Below, in pieces: positions 1 to 9,586 of a stretch of DNA of 64,000 nt. The stretch spans positions 25,283-89,282 of the forward strand of contig NZ_LRRH01000056.1 in assembly GCF_001646785.1 (NCBI RefSeq), read 5' to 3'. Position numbers and translations under genes: made by a program. The notes under the pieces were generated by a model. It was given only the letters and a program-made list of their open reading frames with translations. It was not told the DNA's origin and searched no databases. This DNA is from Rhodococcus phenolicus (lineage in GTDB: Bacteria; Actinomycetota; Actinomycetes; Mycobacteriales; Mycobacteriaceae). Numbering within the stretch: position 1 is the stretch's first letter; every line of letters begins with the position of its first letter.

Positions 1-753
1 GGTGCGGATCTCCGCGCCGAACCGGTCCTTGAGCGGGGTGATGATGCGACCGCGGTTGGTGTAGTCCTCGGGGTTGGCGCTCGCGACGAGCAGCACGTCC
101 AGCGGCAGACGCAGCGTGTAGCCGCGAACCTGGATGTCGCGTTCCTCCATCACGTTCAGCAGCGACACCTGGATACGTTCGGCCAGGTCGGGCAGCTCGT
201 TGATGGCGACGATGCCGCGATGGGCACGGGGCACCAGCCCGAAATGGATGGTTTCGGGGTCGCCGAGACTGCGACCCTCCGCGACCTTGACCGGGTCCAC
301 ATCTCCGACGAGGTCGGCGACGGACGTGTCCGGGGTGGCGAGTTTCTCTGCGTACCGCTCGCTGCGGTGCCGCCACGCCACGGGCAGTTCGTCGCCGAGT
401 TCGGCGGCGCGCCGGATCGACGCGGGGGTGATCGGTTCGTACGGGTGCTCGCCGAGTTCGGATCCGGCGATCACCGGGGTCCATTCGTCGAGGAGCAGCG
501 GCAGCGTCCGCAGCAGGCGGGTCTTGCCCTGGCCGCGTTCGCCGAGCAGCACCACGTCGTGGCCGGCGAGCAGGGCACGTTCGAGTTGGGGGACGACGGT
601 GTCGTCGAATCCGACGATGCCGGGCCACGGGTCGGTGCCGTCGCGCAGCGCGGCGAGCAGGTTCTGCCGGATCTCGTCCTTCACCGATCGCTGCACGTGC
701 CCGGACGCGCGCAGCTCTCCGAGGGTGGACGGCCTGGTTGTGGGTGACGTCAC
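1..753 (-). CDS. AAA ATPase, magnesium-chelatase ChlI-like (3' end cut by window)
   Basis: Partial gene: 251 codons from a GTG start at 753, running off the left edge. It encodes a cytosolic AAA+ ATPase of the ChlI/sigma-54-interaction type. Seen: the Walker A motif GERGQGKT at about residues 70-77, a Walker B-like segment ending in NELPDL, and a sensor-1-like region LVASANPEDY. Homologues in mycobacteria (Rv0958) lie beside purH-purN exactly as here and are often followed by a von Willebrand A-domain partner, which would be outside the window. Actinobacterial members do not make chlorophyll; a MoxR-like chaperone role for metal insertion or complex remodelling is inferred. The start is GTG preceded by a GGTGAG stretch. 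Confidence 0.88.
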   Translation of the reverse strand, partial: MTSPTTRPSTLGELRASGHVQRSVKDEIRQNLLAALRDGTDPWPGIVGFDDTVVPQLERALLAGHDVVLLGERGQGKTRLLRTLPLLLDEWTPVIAGSELGEHPYEPITPASIRRAAELGDELPVAWRHRSERYAEKLATPDTSVADLVGDVDPVKVAEGRSLGDPETIHFGLVPRAHRGIVAINELPDLAERIQVSLLNVMEERDIQVRGYTLRLPLDVLLVASANPEDYTNRGRIITPLKDRFGAEIRT

Positions 754-852
754 CTCACCCAAGGTACGAGGATCCGCCGGATTCGGCATCCGGTCGGTGC
801 GGGGGATTTCGCGCGGTGTCGCGTGCCCGGTCGCCGATCGGACACACCGCCC

Positions 853-858
853 TACACT
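853..858 (+). promoter_or_regulatory. -10 element TACACT of a probable leaderless promoter
   Basis: TACACT lies 6 nt before the GTG at 865, with no Shine-Dalgarno between them. This spacing puts transcription start at or next to the start codon, the usual arrangement of leaderless actinobacterial genes. Similar TANNNT boxes precede the starts at 23432, 31348 and 42580. Confidence 0.45.
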
Positions 859-864
859 CACGGC

Positions 865-1455
865 GTGGAGATCTGGATTCTCGCGGCACTGCTCGGACTC
901 GGACTGGCGGCCGCCACCGGCCTGCGCACGTTCCTGCCGTTGCTCATGCTCGGCGCCGCCGTGCACTTCGAGCTGTTCGGGATCGTCCTGAACGAGTCGA
1001 TGCAGTGGATCGGATCGCCGGCCGCGCTGGTCGCCCTGGCGATCGCGACCGCCGTGGAGGTTCTCGCCGATCTCGTCCCGCTGGTCGACAACGCGATGTC
1101 GCTGATCGGTACCGTCACCCGCCCGGTGGCGGGAGCCGTCGCGGCGTGGGCCGCGTTCGCGAATCTCGATCCGGCGATGGCGGCCGTCGCGGGCATCGTC
1201 ATCGGCGCGCCGACCGCGCTGGCCGTGAGTACCGCCCAGACGGGAACACGCGCGGTGAGCACGGCGACGACCGCGGGCCTCGGGAACCCGATCATGTCGG
1301 TGATCGACAGTGTCACCTCGTTCGTGACGTCGCTGATCTCGATGGTGCTGCCGCTGCTCGTCCTCCCGCTGCTCGCGCTGCTCGGATGGTTCGGTTTCCG
1401 CGGCTACCGCCGCTTCCGGCGCCCGCGCGGAGCGGTGACCGAGCCGGCCGGATAG
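865..1455 (+). CDS. DUF4126 integral membrane protein
   Basis: A 196-residue very hydrophobic protein with about five membrane segments and a basic C-terminus (GFRGYRRFRRPRG). The early segment GLRTFLPLL and a mid-protein RPVAGAV motif fit the DUF4126 family, whose function is unknown. A longer frame opens at 823, but the GTG at 865 is preferred because a TACACT -10 box ends 6 nt upstream and the added residues look like leader sequence. It is divergent from the ATPase gene to the left and is followed by a hydrolase gene after 38 nt. Confidence 0.72.
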   Translation: MEIWILAALLGLGLAAATGLRTFLPLLMLGAAVHFELFGIVLNESMQWIGSPAALVALAIATAVEVLADLVPLVDNAMSLIGTVTRPVAGAVAAWAAFANLDPAMAAVAGIVIGAPTALAVSTAQTGTRAVSTATTAGLGNPIMSVIDSVTSFVTSLISMVLPLLVLPLLALLGWFGFRGYRRFRRPRGAVTEPAG

Positions 1456-1493
1456 ATCCGGTCGCCGTAAAGTCCGGGTCTTCTGATAGACAC

Positions 1494-2459
1494 ATGGACA
1501 TGTCGGAAACCGAGATCACCTTCACCAGCGGAGACGTGACGCTGTACGGCAGCCTGCGAGTACCCGCTGCCGGTGACACCCCGGTTCCCGCCGTGCTGCT
1601 CCTCGCCGGCAGCGGCCCCACCGACCGCAACGGCGACAGCGCGTTGCTGCCGGGCCCGATCGGCACCCTCCGCCATCTCGCGGACATCCTCGAGATCAAC
1701 GGTTTCGCGAGCCTGCGCTACGACAAGCTCGGCAGCGGCGTCACCGGGCTCGGCCCGTACGAGGTCGCCGACGTCGCCGATCTCGGCTTCTCCACCTTCA
1801 TCGACGCCGCCCGCGACGGACTGCGGTTCCTCGCGGACCAGCCGGGCGTCGACCCCGAGCGCGTGTACGTCGTCGGGCACAGCGAGGGCGCGCTCATCGC
1901 GCTGTCGCTCGCGCACGCCGGTGAGCCGGTCGCGGGCCTCGCCCTGCTCGAGCCGCTCGCGGTGCGCCTGCTGGACCTGCTGACCGCCCAGATCGACGCG
2001 CAGCTCGACGCGGTCGTTGCGGCCGGTCAGCTGGCCGTCCAGGTGGCCGACGAACTGCGGGTGGCGCTCACCGGAGCGGTGGAGTCGTTGCGCGCCGACG
2101 GCACCCTCAGCGACCGCCTGCCCGAGCCGCTGCGCAATGCCGGTCTGGTTCCGACGAACGCGAAGGCGCTCGCCGAGGAGGACGCGCTGGACCCGCGCAT
2201 GCTCGCCGCGCAGATCGACAGTGCACTGCCCGTGCTCACGAGCGTCTCCGACAAGGACATCCAGTTGCGCGTCGAGGACGTCGATGCGCTCGACGACGCG
2301 CTCGTGCACACCAAGCTCACGTCGCTGCGTCTGCGCAACGCCAACCACGTCCTCAAGGACATCGGCGATCAGCAGTCCACCGGCGCCGATTACATCGCCG
2401 ACCTGCCGTATTCCTCGGAGTTCACCGACGGTTTCGGGGCCTGGCTGCGGGGTCTGTGA
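1494..2459 (+). CDS. Alpha/beta hydrolase (acyl hydrolase/dienelactone hydrolase-like)
   Basis: A 321-residue cytosolic hydrolase. Seen: an oxyanion-loop segment LLAGSGPTDRNGD near residue 34, a nucleophile elbow GHSEGA, and a late NANHVLKD segment that would supply the catalytic His. The G-S-G-P-T-D-R-N-G-D signature is typical of bacterial hydrolases close to the YtaP/EstB-type serine aminopeptidase-fold family. There is no signal peptide. The ATG at 1494 is followed by another ATG two codons on; either could be used. Substrate unknown. Confidence 0.8.
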   Translation: MDMSETEITFTSGDVTLYGSLRVPAAGDTPVPAVLLLAGSGPTDRNGDSALLPGPIGTLRHLADILEINGFASLRYDKLGSGVTGLGPYEVADVADLGFSTFIDAARDGLRFLADQPGVDPERVYVVGHSEGALIALSLAHAGEPVAGLALLEPLAVRLLDLLTAQIDAQLDAVVAAGQLAVQVADELRVALTGAVESLRADGTLSDRLPEPLRNAGLVPTNAKALAEEDALDPRMLAAQIDSALPVLTSVSDKDIQLRVEDVDALDDALVHTKLTSLRLRNANHVLKDIGDQQSTGADYIADLPYSSEFTDGFGAWLRGL

Positions 2460-2551
2460 CCGCGCCTCGCGAAAATTGGGGATGTAAAAAACCCGTCATT
2501 GGGGTATGGTTCCCCGTTAACCCGCTGGATACTCGAGAAAGGTACGGTCCG

Positions 2552-2629
2552 ATGCAGCATCACAAGCGCATGTATCGATTCGTACCCGAGTTCCACTTCC
2601 ACTGCGCCGCACGGCGATCCCGGGAATAG
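2552..2629 (+). CDS. Possible leader peptide (25 aa), His/Phe-rich
   Basis: A short frame of 25 codons with an upstream GAGAAAGG about 9 nt before the ATG. It begins MQHHKRMYRF and its last third is FHFHCAARRSRE. It ends 22 nt before a GC-rich hairpin with a T-run (2652-2687), and the next real gene starts at 2722. Small ORF, then terminator, then gene is the layout of a translational attenuator. Four His, three Phe and one Cys codons cluster in the peptide, but which signal would be sensed cannot be told. It may also be chance. Confidence 0.35.
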   Translation: MQHHKRMYRFVPEFHFHCAARRSRE

Positions 2630-2651
2630 AGTCACAGCCGACTCGCTTCTC

Positions 2652-2687
2652 GGGCACCCCAGGCACATCGCCTCGGGTGCCCTTTTT
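2652..2687 (+). terminator. Rho-independent terminator or attenuator hairpin
   Basis: Inverted repeat GGGCACC (2652-2658) and GGTGCCC (2676-2682), followed directly by five T residues. True U-tract terminators are uncommon in this GC-rich genome. This one sits between a possible leader ORF and the small gene at 2722, so it may act as an attenuator for that gene. Confidence 0.6.
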
Positions 2688-2721
2688 CATCCCCATACTT
2701 TTCGATTGCAAGGAGAAACAC

Positions 2722-2958
2722 ATGAAGTTGCGACTGGGAGCCACCGGCTCCGTCCCGAAGAACCTGCCCACCGATCTGACCGGGCACGCCATCACGATCG
2801 ACCTCAGCCACGTCGACGCCGAGAAGGGCGCGCTCGCAGCCGATCTCATCCGTGAACTGCTCGACCGCGGTGCCGCCCGGCTCGTCATCTCCGACGGCAG
2901 GGGCACCACCGAGTTCGAGACGACGCGACAGGAAACCGCCCACCCGTACGCGGCCTGA
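2722..2958 (+). CDS. Small conserved-looking protein of unknown function (78 aa)
   Basis: A soluble 78-residue protein preceded by a strong AAGGAG ribosome-binding site 7 nt before the ATG. A longer reading from 2677 would run through the terminator hairpin's T-run, so the ATG at 2722 is chosen. The centre, ITIDLSHVDAEKGALAADL, and LVISDGRG suggest a small alpha/beta fold. No family was recognised. It converges on purH 39 nt away, and its leader contains the hairpin and possible leader peptide described above. Confidence 0.7.
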   Translation: MKLRLGATGSVPKNLPTDLTGHAITIDLSHVDAEKGALAADLIRELLDRGAARLVISDGRGTTEFETTRQETAHPYAA

Positions 2959-2997
2959 CATCCAGGTCCGGGCGGGTGGGCGGCTGCCCGGCGAAAC

Positions 2998-4560
2998 TCA
3001 GTGCGCGAAGTGGCGCGCGCCCGTCAGGTAGAGGGTGATACCGGCCTCGCGGGCAGCGTCGATCACCTCGTTGTCACGAACCGATCCGCCCGGCTGCACG
3101 ACGGCCTTGACGCCGGCCTCGGTGAGGACCTGCAGGCCGTCGGCGAACGGGAAGAACGCGTCCGACGCCGCAACCGCGCCGGTGACACGCTCGCCGGCGC
3201 GGGTGACCGCGAGACGCGCCGAGTCGACCCGGTTGACCTGACCCATCCCGACGCCGACGGTCGCGCCGTCGGACGCCAGCAGGATTGCGTTGGACTTCAC
3301 GGCACGGCATGCGCGCCAGGCGAATTCCAGATCGGCGAGGGTCTGCTCGTCGGCGGCCTCACCGCACGCGAGCTCCCAGTTCGCGGCGGTGTCGCCGTCG
3401 GCGGTGAGCAGATCGCGCTCCTGCAGCAGCAGGCCACCGGAGATCTGACGCAGCTCGATCTGCGCGGACTTCGGGGAATCGGCCCGCAGGATGCGGATGT
3501 TCTTCTTACGCGCGAGGACCTCGACGGCACCGTCCGCGTATGCCGGGGCGATGATCACCTCGGTAAAGATCTCGGCGACCTGCTCGGCCATCTCGACGCT
3601 GACCTCGCGGTTGACGGCGATGACGCCGCCGAACGCGGACACCGGGTCGCACTCGTGCGCCTTGCGGTGGGCCTCGGCGACGGTGTCCGCGACAGCGATG
3701 CCGCACGGGTTGGCATGCTTGATGATCGCGACACACGGACGGTCGTGGTCGTGCGCGGCGCGCCACGCAGCGTCGGCGTCCTGGTAGTTGTTGTACGACA
3801 TTTCCTTGCCGTGGAACTGCTCGGCCTGCGCCAGCCCCGGCTCGCCGTCCTCGTTCACGTACAGGGCGGCCGCCTGGTGCGGATTCTCGCCGTAGCGCAG
3901 CACGCTCGCGCGGGTCCAGGTCGCGCCGGCCCACGCGGGGAACTGGCTGTCCTCGTCGTCCTGCACGGCATAGCCGCTGTTCATCCAGCTCGCAACCGCG
4001 ACATCGTAGGCGGCGGTGTGCTGGAACGCCTGTGCCGCGAGGGCCTTGCGCTCGGGCAGGGTGAACCCGCCTGCCTTCACGGCCTCGATGACGGCGTCGT
4101 AGCGGGCCGGGTCGACGACCACCGCGACGGACGGGTGGTTCTTCGCGGCGGCACGCACCATGGACGGCCCGCCGATGTCGATCTGCTCGACACACTCGTC
4201 GGGGGTCGCCCCGGACGCGACGGTCTGCGTGAACGGGTACAGGTTGACGATCACCAGTTCGAACGCCTCAATGCCGAGATCCTTGATCTGGTCGAGGTGA
4301 TCCTGCTTGCGGGTGTCGGCGAGGATGCCGGCGTGCACGCGCGGGTGCAGCGTCTTGACCCGGCCCTCCAGGCACTCGGGGAAGCCGGTGAGCTCCTCGA
4401 CCTTCGTCACGGGGATGCCGGCGCCCGCGATGGTCGCGGCCGTGGATCCGGTGGAGACCAGTTCGACACCGGCCTCGTGCAGTCCGGTCGCCAGCTCGAC
4501 CAACCCGCTCTTGTCGTACACGCTGACCAGTGCGCGCCGCACAGCCTTACGTTCGGTCAC
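2998..4560 (-). CDS. purH: Bifunctional AICAR transformylase/IMP cyclohydrolase PurH
   Basis: A 520-residue enzyme that formylates AICAR with 10-formyl-tetrahydrofolate and closes FAICAR to IMP, the last two steps of purine synthesis. The N-terminal methylglyoxal-synthase-like cyclohydrolase domain (about residues 1-200) carries [15 protein letters not shown]. The C-terminal transformylase carries the catalytic KHANPCG segment. Length is normal. It starts with GTG and overlaps the 3' end of purN by 14 nt, so the two are translationally coupled, as in other Mycobacteriales. Confidence 0.97.
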   Translation of the reverse strand: MTERKAVRRALVSVYDKSGLVELATGLHEAGVELVSTGSTAATIAGAGIPVTKVEELTGFPECLEGRVKTLHPRVHAGILADTRKQDHLDQIKDLGIEAFELVIVNLYPFTQTVASGATPDECVEQIDIGGPSMVRAAAKNHPSVAVVVDPARYDAVIEAVKAGGFTLPERKALAAQAFQHTAAYDVAVASWMNSGYAVQDDEDSQFPAWAGATWTRASVLRYGENPHQAAALYVNEDGEPGLAQAEQFHGKEMSYNNYQDADAAWRAAHDHDRPCVAIIKHANPCGIAVADTVAEAHRKAHECDPVSAFGGVIAVNREVSVEMAEQVAEIFTEVIIAPAYADGAVEVLARKKNIRILRADSPKSAQIELRQISGGLLLQERDLLTADGDTAANWELACGEAADEQTLADLEFAWRACRAVKSNAILLASDGATVGVGMGQVNRVDSARLAVTRAGERVTGAVAASDAFFPFADGLQVLTEAGVKAVVQPGGSVRDNEVIDAAREAGITLYLTGARHFAH

Positions 4561-5173
4561 TGGGGATCACGGCCTTTCGTCCATCGGATACAACTCCACG
4601 GGTTGCGACAGCGGCGACCACCTCGGCCAGCAACCGTCGTTCCACAACTTTGATGCGCTCGTGCAGGGTGTCCTCGTCGTCGGCGTCGAGGACCGGCACG
4701 GGTTCCTGCGCGAGGATCGGCCCGGTGTCCACTCCGCCGTCGACGAGATGCACGGTCGACCCGGTGACCTTCACGCCGTAGGCCAGGGCATCGGGGACGG
4801 CGTGCGCACCGGGGAACGCGGGCAGCAGCGCCGGATGAGTGTTGATGATGCGGCCACCGAAACGTCCCAGGAACGTCGGGCCGAGGATCTTCATGAAACC
4901 GGCGGAGACCACCAGATCGGGTTCGTGCGCGGCGACGGCGTCGGTGAGCGCGACATCCCAGGCGGCGCGGTCGGCGTGGTCGCGCAGGGAGACCCGGAAG
5001 CCGGCGATGTCCGCGTCGCGGGCGTGGTCGAGAGCCGTGCAGTCACGGTCGACGCCGACGGCCACGATCCGGGCCGGGTAGCCGTCGGTGCGGGTGGCGT
5101 CGATCAGTGATCGCAGCAGACTTCCGGTACCCGAGGCGAGTACGACGACCCGCGCCGGCGCGGTGGGCGGCAA
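4547..5173 (-). CDS. purN: Phosphoribosylglycinamide formyltransferase PurN
   Basis: GAR transformylase, about 208 residues, moving a formyl group from 10-formyl-THF to GAR, the third step of purine synthesis. Seen: the N-terminal [12 protein letters not shown] loop binding phosphoribosyl, and the catalytic Asn-His-Asp set in [12 protein letters not shown] and GVDTGPI. The frame as given starts at a TTG with no ribosome-binding site. A better start may be the CTG at 5194, seven codons upstream, which has AGGAG at an ideal 7-nt spacing; it would add MTASRDQ. purH follows with a 14-nt overlap. Confidence 0.96.
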   Translation of the reverse strand: MPPTAPARVVVLASGTGSLLRSLIDATRTDGYPARIVAVGVDRDCTALDHARDADIAGFRVSLRDHADRAAWDVALTDAVAAHEPDLVVSAGFMKILGPTFLGRFGGRIINTHPALLPAFPGAHAVPDALAYGVKVTGSTVHLVDGGVDTGPILAQEPVPVLDADDEDTLHERIKVVERRLLAEVVAAVATRGVVSDGRKAVIPSDRT

Positions 5174-5201
5174 CTGGTCACGCGAGGCAGTCAGCGCTCT
5201 A

Positions 5202-5206
5202 CTCCT
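5202..5206 (-). promoter_or_regulatory. Ribosome-binding site AGGAG pointing to a CTG start for purN
   Basis: On the minus strand AGGAG lies 7 nt upstream of an in-frame CTG (first base 5194). No other start in the region has a Shine-Dalgarno, so this site argues for a rare CTG initiation codon for purN. Confidence 0.5.
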
Positions 5207-5264
5207 GGACTCTCGAAAGGTCGGGCTCGTGAAGGGGTCGGCCGGACCATCGGCCGCCTAGAGC

Positions 5265-6893
5265 CTAGTCGCTGGTGTTGCGGGTACCTTTCGGCAGGTC
5301 CCCGTCGTCGGTCTCGTCGTCGATCTCGGCGTCGACGACGTCCGGTTCCCCGGTGTCCTTCTCGTCCGGTTCGGGGACGGGTTCCTCGTCGTCCTCCACC
5401 ACTTCCGCATCGACGACGCCGGGCTCGTCGCTGCCGTCCTCCGGGTCGGTGTCCGGTTCGGCATCCGGGTCGGGCGCGGCTTCGAGCGCCTTCGGTTCGT
5501 CGAGGTCGCCGGCCGTGTCGTCCACGTCCTCGTCCCGGTCGGAATCCTCGTCCGCCTCGGCGGAACCGGAGGCCGAGTCTTCCGCCTCGGCGGAGCCGGA
5601 GGCCGAGTCGCCCGCCTCGGCGGAGCCGGAGGCCGAGTCGCCCGCCTCGGCCGTGCGCGCCGCCTCGGCTTCGGCCGCGGCCAGCTTGCCTTCGCGCCAC
5701 AACAGCAGCTGCGCGGTGATGAGTCCGAGCAGGCCCGACCACGCGAACACGAGAATCCCGGCGAGCCACCAGTTACCGCCGACCACCCCGAAGAATCCGA
5801 GCCGGCCACCGGCCGCCCAGGTCACGAGCGCGGTGGCGGCACCGGCTTCGGCGGACGCCGCCAGCACGGTCAGGGCACCGTCGCTCGCCGAGATGTACTC
5901 GCCGCGCGCCTGCGCCTCGAGGTTGCGTTTGGCGACGTACCGGCCGAGCAGCGCACCGATCGTGGCGGGCACCGCCAGCGCCACGGGCCAGAACGACGGT
6001 GCCGGTCCGGGCGGGATCGCGGCCAGCACGGGAAGCGCGGGCAGGTCGCCACCGGTGGCCTCGAACAGGCTGAGCTGGACGTCGCCGAACTCGACGGTGC
6101 TGCCCGCCAGGACCGCGGCAGCACCGATCATCACGTTCGGCAGATACAGGATCGAGACGACCAGCAGGCCCAGGACACCGATCCAGTTCTCGCCCCGGGC
6201 GAGGAGATCGCCGACGGTCTGCCACGACCACAGCATCCCGATGACAGTGAGCAGGCCTCCCATCGCGAACATCCCGAGCACCGCGCGGGTCGCGGGCCGG
6301 ACCGAGTCGACCAGCCACTCCGGGACCCCGTACCGGTTGCACAGCGGACGCCACATCTGCGACCCGACACCGAGCAGCGACGACAACAGGTACAGGCCGG
6401 TCACCCAGGCGAGGGCGCGGGCCGGGTCCGGCGTCGAGACGGGCAGCACACTCGACGCATCCTGGATGACGACGAGCGCGGTGACCGTCACGGCCAGCGG
6501 CCCGGCGAGGGTCGCGGCGGTGATCCGAGCCGCGTCGCGACCGTCGAGCGCGTACCCGCTGTGCACGACCATCGCGTCCGCCGCCGACGCGCACGAACGG
6601 GCGGACAACCACACCAGCACCGCGGTCGGCAGCAGCGGCAGCACGCCGAGAGCGGTGTCGTCGATGGTGAGGCCGACCTGGTGCAGGCCGAGCCAGACCC
6701 CCGCGGTCGCCGCGTACACCCCGGTGAGGTCGCTGCCGGCGGCGACGAGCGTCGTCACGACGATCGTCACGATCAGCGCCATCGTCACGGCCGGCACGCG
6801 CGCGGCGGCGCCGAGCAGGATGCGGAACTGCTCCGGATCCGGCGAATCCTGGTTCGTGGGGTGGCGGGAGTTCCGGCCTAGCGTCGAAGTCAT
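5265..6893 (-). CDS. DUF6350 multispanning membrane protein with acidic repeat tail
   Basis: A 542-residue protein homologous to mycobacterial Rv0955. Residues about 30-415 hold ten or so membrane helices. The C-terminal ~130 residues are cytosolic, strongly acidic and low in complexity, with three tandem copies of a decapeptide of the type AEAGDSASGS followed by Asp/Glu-rich sequence. It lies directly upstream of purN on the same strand, 91 nt away, and this linkage is conserved in Mycobacteriales. Function unknown; mycobacterial relatives are implicated in envelope or cell division (family knowledge, weak). The acidic tail probably varies in length between strains. Confidence 0.85.
   Translation of the reverse strand: MTSTLGRNSRHPTNQDSPDPEQFRILLGAAARVPAVTMALIVTIVVTTLVAAGSDLTGVYAATAGVWLGLHQVGLTIDDTALGVLPLLPTAVLVWLSARSCASAADAMVVHSGYALDGRDAARITAATLAGPLAVTVTALVVIQDASSVLPVSTPDPARALAWVTGLYLLSSLLGVGSQMWRPLCNRYGVPEWLVDSVRPATRAVLGMFAMGGLLTVIGMLWSWQTVGDLLARGENWIGVLGLLVVSILYLPNVMIGAAAVLAGSTVEFGDVQLSLFEATGGDLPALPVLAAIPPGPAPSFWPVALAVPATIGALLGRYVAKRNLEAQARGEYISASDGALTVLAASAEAGAATALVTWAAGGRLGFFGVVGGNWWLAGILVFAWSGLLGLITAQLLLWREGKLAAAEAEAARTAEAGDSASGSAEAGDSASGSAEAEDSASGSAEADEDSDRDEDVDDTAGDLDEPKALEAAPDPDAEPDTDPEDGSDEPGVVDAEVVEDDEEPVPEPDEKDTGEPDVVDAEIDDETDDGDLPKGTRNTSD
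5551..5650. repeat. Three tandem 30-bp repeats plus a 10-bp partial copy
   Basis: Near-identical 30-bp units at 5551-5580, 5581-5610 and 5611-5640, with the first 10 bp of a fourth. Each contains CCTCGGCGGA and GGAGGCCGAGTC. They encode the AEAGDSASGS-type repeats in the DUF6350 protein tail. A multiple of three keeps the frame, so copy number could vary without truncating the protein. Confidence 0.9.
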
Positions 6894-6958
6894 CGAGTCG
6901 AGGGTGTCACCCGCCGCGGGTGGTTGCGGTCAGGCGCGCCGACCCGGCACGAACCTCG

Positions 6959-7915
6959 TCACCGCTTCTCGTCGTTCGGTTTGAACACCTGCGTGGCGTC
7001 CTGGTCTCCGGGTCCCGAGGTCGCGACGGTCGGGTCGGTGTCCTCGGTGGGGCGGACCAGCTCGGTGTCGTCGTCGTGACCGGAGGTCTCGGGCGCTCCC
7101 CCGGCCGGTTGAGCTCCCGGATACTGCTGCTGCTGACTGCTCGGGTACTGCTGGGCGGCGTGCGACTGGACCGGGAACTGCTGCGTCTCGTACGACTGCG
7201 CACCGTACGGCTGCGCGGCATACGGCTGCGCGGCATACGGCTGGCTGGGGTACTGCTGCTGGCTCGGGTACTGGCCGCTGTACTGCTGCGGAGCCTGCCC
7301 GCCGTACTGCGGGCTCTGCGGCTGCCCGCCGTACTGTTGCGGGCTCTGCGGCTGCCCGCCGTACTGCTGGGGGAACTGCCCGGCCTGCTGCGGTTGTCCG
7401 TGCTGCTGGCCGTATCCGCCGCCCTGCGGGAACTGAGGCTGCGCCGGGAACGAGCCGGGCCGGGCCGACCGCGCCGCCGGAACGAGCACGCCGATCCCGA
7501 ACAGCAACGCCACCACCGCCACTGCGGTCTGCAGGAACCCGAACACGAAGATCGCCACGCCGCCCCACGCGATGCCGGAGTCGTCGGGTAACTGGAACCA
7601 CTGGAACAGCGACGTCACGAACCCGACCGCGGAGGCCGCCAGCGCGACGGCCCGCAGATCCTGGCCCGGCAGCAACGACAGGGCCGCGCACACACCGCCG
7701 AGCAGCAACATCGCCAACGGCACCACCGCGAAGCCGAACTCGAACGCCGACAGCGCGACGTGCCCGCCGAAGTTGATCCGCATGTACGGGGCGAGACCGA
7801 GAAGGAAATTCACGACGCCGAGTACTGCGACCGCGATCGGCAACAGGACCGGCACGAGCTTGGCCGACGACCCGCCACCGCTCTGATCCGTTGTCTGGCT
7901 CCCTGGGTATGTCAT
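6959..7915 (-). CDS. DUF5336 membrane protein with Gln/Pro/Tyr-rich tail
   Basis: A 318-residue homologue of mycobacterial Rv0954. Four membrane helices fill about residues 20-165; the rest is a cytosolic Q/P/Y/G-rich, repeat-bearing tail with units such as [10 protein letters not shown]. The mycobacterial protein has been tied to the cell-division/septal machinery (family knowledge). The start is the ATG at 7915, preceded by AGGAGG. The frame continues upstream to 7993 but that would overlap the divergent promoter. It is divergent from the YigZ-family gene at 7981, with 65 bp between them. Confidence 0.85.
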   Translation of the reverse strand: MTYPGSQTTDQSGGGSSAKLVPVLLPIAVAVLGVVNFLLGLAPYMRINFGGHVALSAFEFGFAVVPLAMLLLGGVCAALSLLPGQDLRAVALAASAVGFVTSLFQWFQLPDDSGIAWGGVAIFVFGFLQTAVAVVALLFGIGVLVPAARSARPGSFPAQPQFPQGGGYGQQHGQPQQAGQFPQQYGGQPQSPQQYGGQPQSPQYGGQAPQQYSGQYPSQQQYPSQPYAAQPYAAQPYGAQSYETQQFPVQSHAAQQYPSSQQQQYPGAQPAGGAPETSGHDDDTELVRPTEDTDPTVATSGPGDQDATQVFKPNDEKR

Positions 7916-7980
7916 CGATCCTCCTGCGGTCGTCGGATGCACTGCAACCAGCGTATGCACCGATCGCCACAATGGGGGCC

Positions 7981-8604
<624 letters not shown>

Positions 8605-8612
8605 AACGCGTC

Positions 8613-8652
8613 GTGCGCGGTTTCGGTAGCGGGTGCTACCGAAACCGCGCAC
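8613..8652. terminator. Perfect 18-bp stem-loop between convergent genes
   Basis: The arms 8613-8630 and 8635-8652 are perfect reverse complements (GTGCGCGGTTTCGGTAGC on the left) around a GGGT loop. It lies between the stop of the YigZ-family gene (8604) and the stop of sucD (8668). There is no T-run, so it is a GC-type bidirectional terminator or mRNA 3'-end stabiliser. Its right end overlaps a 20-bp palindromic core shared with position 29276. Confidence 0.7.
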
Positions 8653-8667
8653 GGGCGGCGAAGCCGC

Positions 8668-9570
8668 CTACAGGGAGTTCAGGATCTCGCGAGCGAGGGC
8701 AGCAGTCTCGGACGGCGTCTTGCCGACCTTGACGCCGGCCGCCTCGAGGGCGTCCTTCTTGGCCTGCGCGGTGCCCGAGGAACCGGAGACGATGGCGCCG
8801 GCGTGGCCCATGGTCTTGCCCTCGGGGGCGGTGAAGCCCGCGACGTAGCCGACGACCGGCTTGGTGACGTTGGCCTTGATGTAGTCGGCGGCACGCTCCT
8901 CGGCGTCGCCACCGATCTCACCGATCATGACGATGACCTTGGTCTCCGGGTCCTTCTCGAACGCCTCGATGGCGTCGATGTGAGTGGTGCCGATGACCGG
9001 GTCGCCGCCGATGCCGATGGCGGTCGAGAAGCCGTACTCGCGCAGCTCGAACATCATCTGGTAGGTCAGGGTGCCGGACTTGGACACCAGGCCGACCGGG
9101 CCCTTGCCGGCGATGTTCGCCGGGGTGATGCCGACGAGCGCCTCACCCGGGGTGATGATGCCGGGGCAGTTGGGGCCGATGATGCGGGTCTTGTTGCCCT
9201 TCTCCACGTTGTAGGCCCACGCGTATGCGGAGTCCTGCACGGGGATGCCCTCGGTGATGACCACGAGCAGCGGGATCTCCGCGTCGATGGCCTCGACGAT
9301 GGCGTCCTTCGAGAAGGCCGGGGGAACGAACGCGATCGAGACGTCCGCGCCGGTCTCCTTGATTGCCTCGGCGACGGAGCCGAAGACGGGGAGCTCGACC
9401 GGGTTGCCGTCCTTGTCGGTGTGCGACACGGTGGTGCCGGCCTTGCGGGCGTTGACGCCGCCGACGACCTGGGTGCCGGCCTTGAGCATCAGCGCGGTGT
9501 GCTTGGTGCCCTCGCCGCCGGTGATGCCCTGGACGATGACCTTGGAATCCTTGGTAAGGAAGATTGCCAT
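8668..9570 (-). CDS. sucD: Succinyl-CoA synthetase alpha subunit SucD
   Basis: The 300-residue alpha subunit of succinyl-CoA synthetase in the TCA cycle. Seen: the CoA-binding start [15 protein letters not shown], the [12 protein letters not shown] segment, and GHAGAIVSG with the phosphorylated His. The ATG at 9570 is chosen, preceded by AAGGGA; upstream extension of the frame runs into sucC. The gap from the sucC stop is 16 nt, so the two form an operon. Its stop codon lies inside the 20-bp palindromic repeat core. Confidence 0.97.
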   Translation of the reverse strand: MAIFLTKDSKVIVQGITGGEGTKHTALMLKAGTQVVGGVNARKAGTTVSHTDKDGNPVELPVFGSVAEAIKETGADVSIAFVPPAFSKDAIVEAIDAEIPLLVVITEGIPVQDSAYAWAYNVEKGNKTRIIGPNCPGIITPGEALVGITPANIAGKGPVGLVSKSGTLTYQMMFELREYGFSTAIGIGGDPVIGTTHIDAIEAFEKDPETKVIVMIGEIGGDAEERAADYIKANVTKPVVGYVAGFTAPEGKTMGHAGAIVSGSSGTAQAKKDALEAAGVKVGKTPSETAALAREILNSL

Positions 9571-9586
9571 TGTTCTGTGTGTCCCT

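Noticed and set aside
3001..4653. A 550-codon open frame opposite purH
   Set aside because: It is the antisense shadow of purH caused by GC-rich third positions; composition (Arg/Asp/Val-rich) is not protein-like and it has no motif.
5551..5650. CRISPR-like repeat array
   Set aside because: The 30-bp units are directly adjacent without spacers and are in frame within a protein-coding gene.
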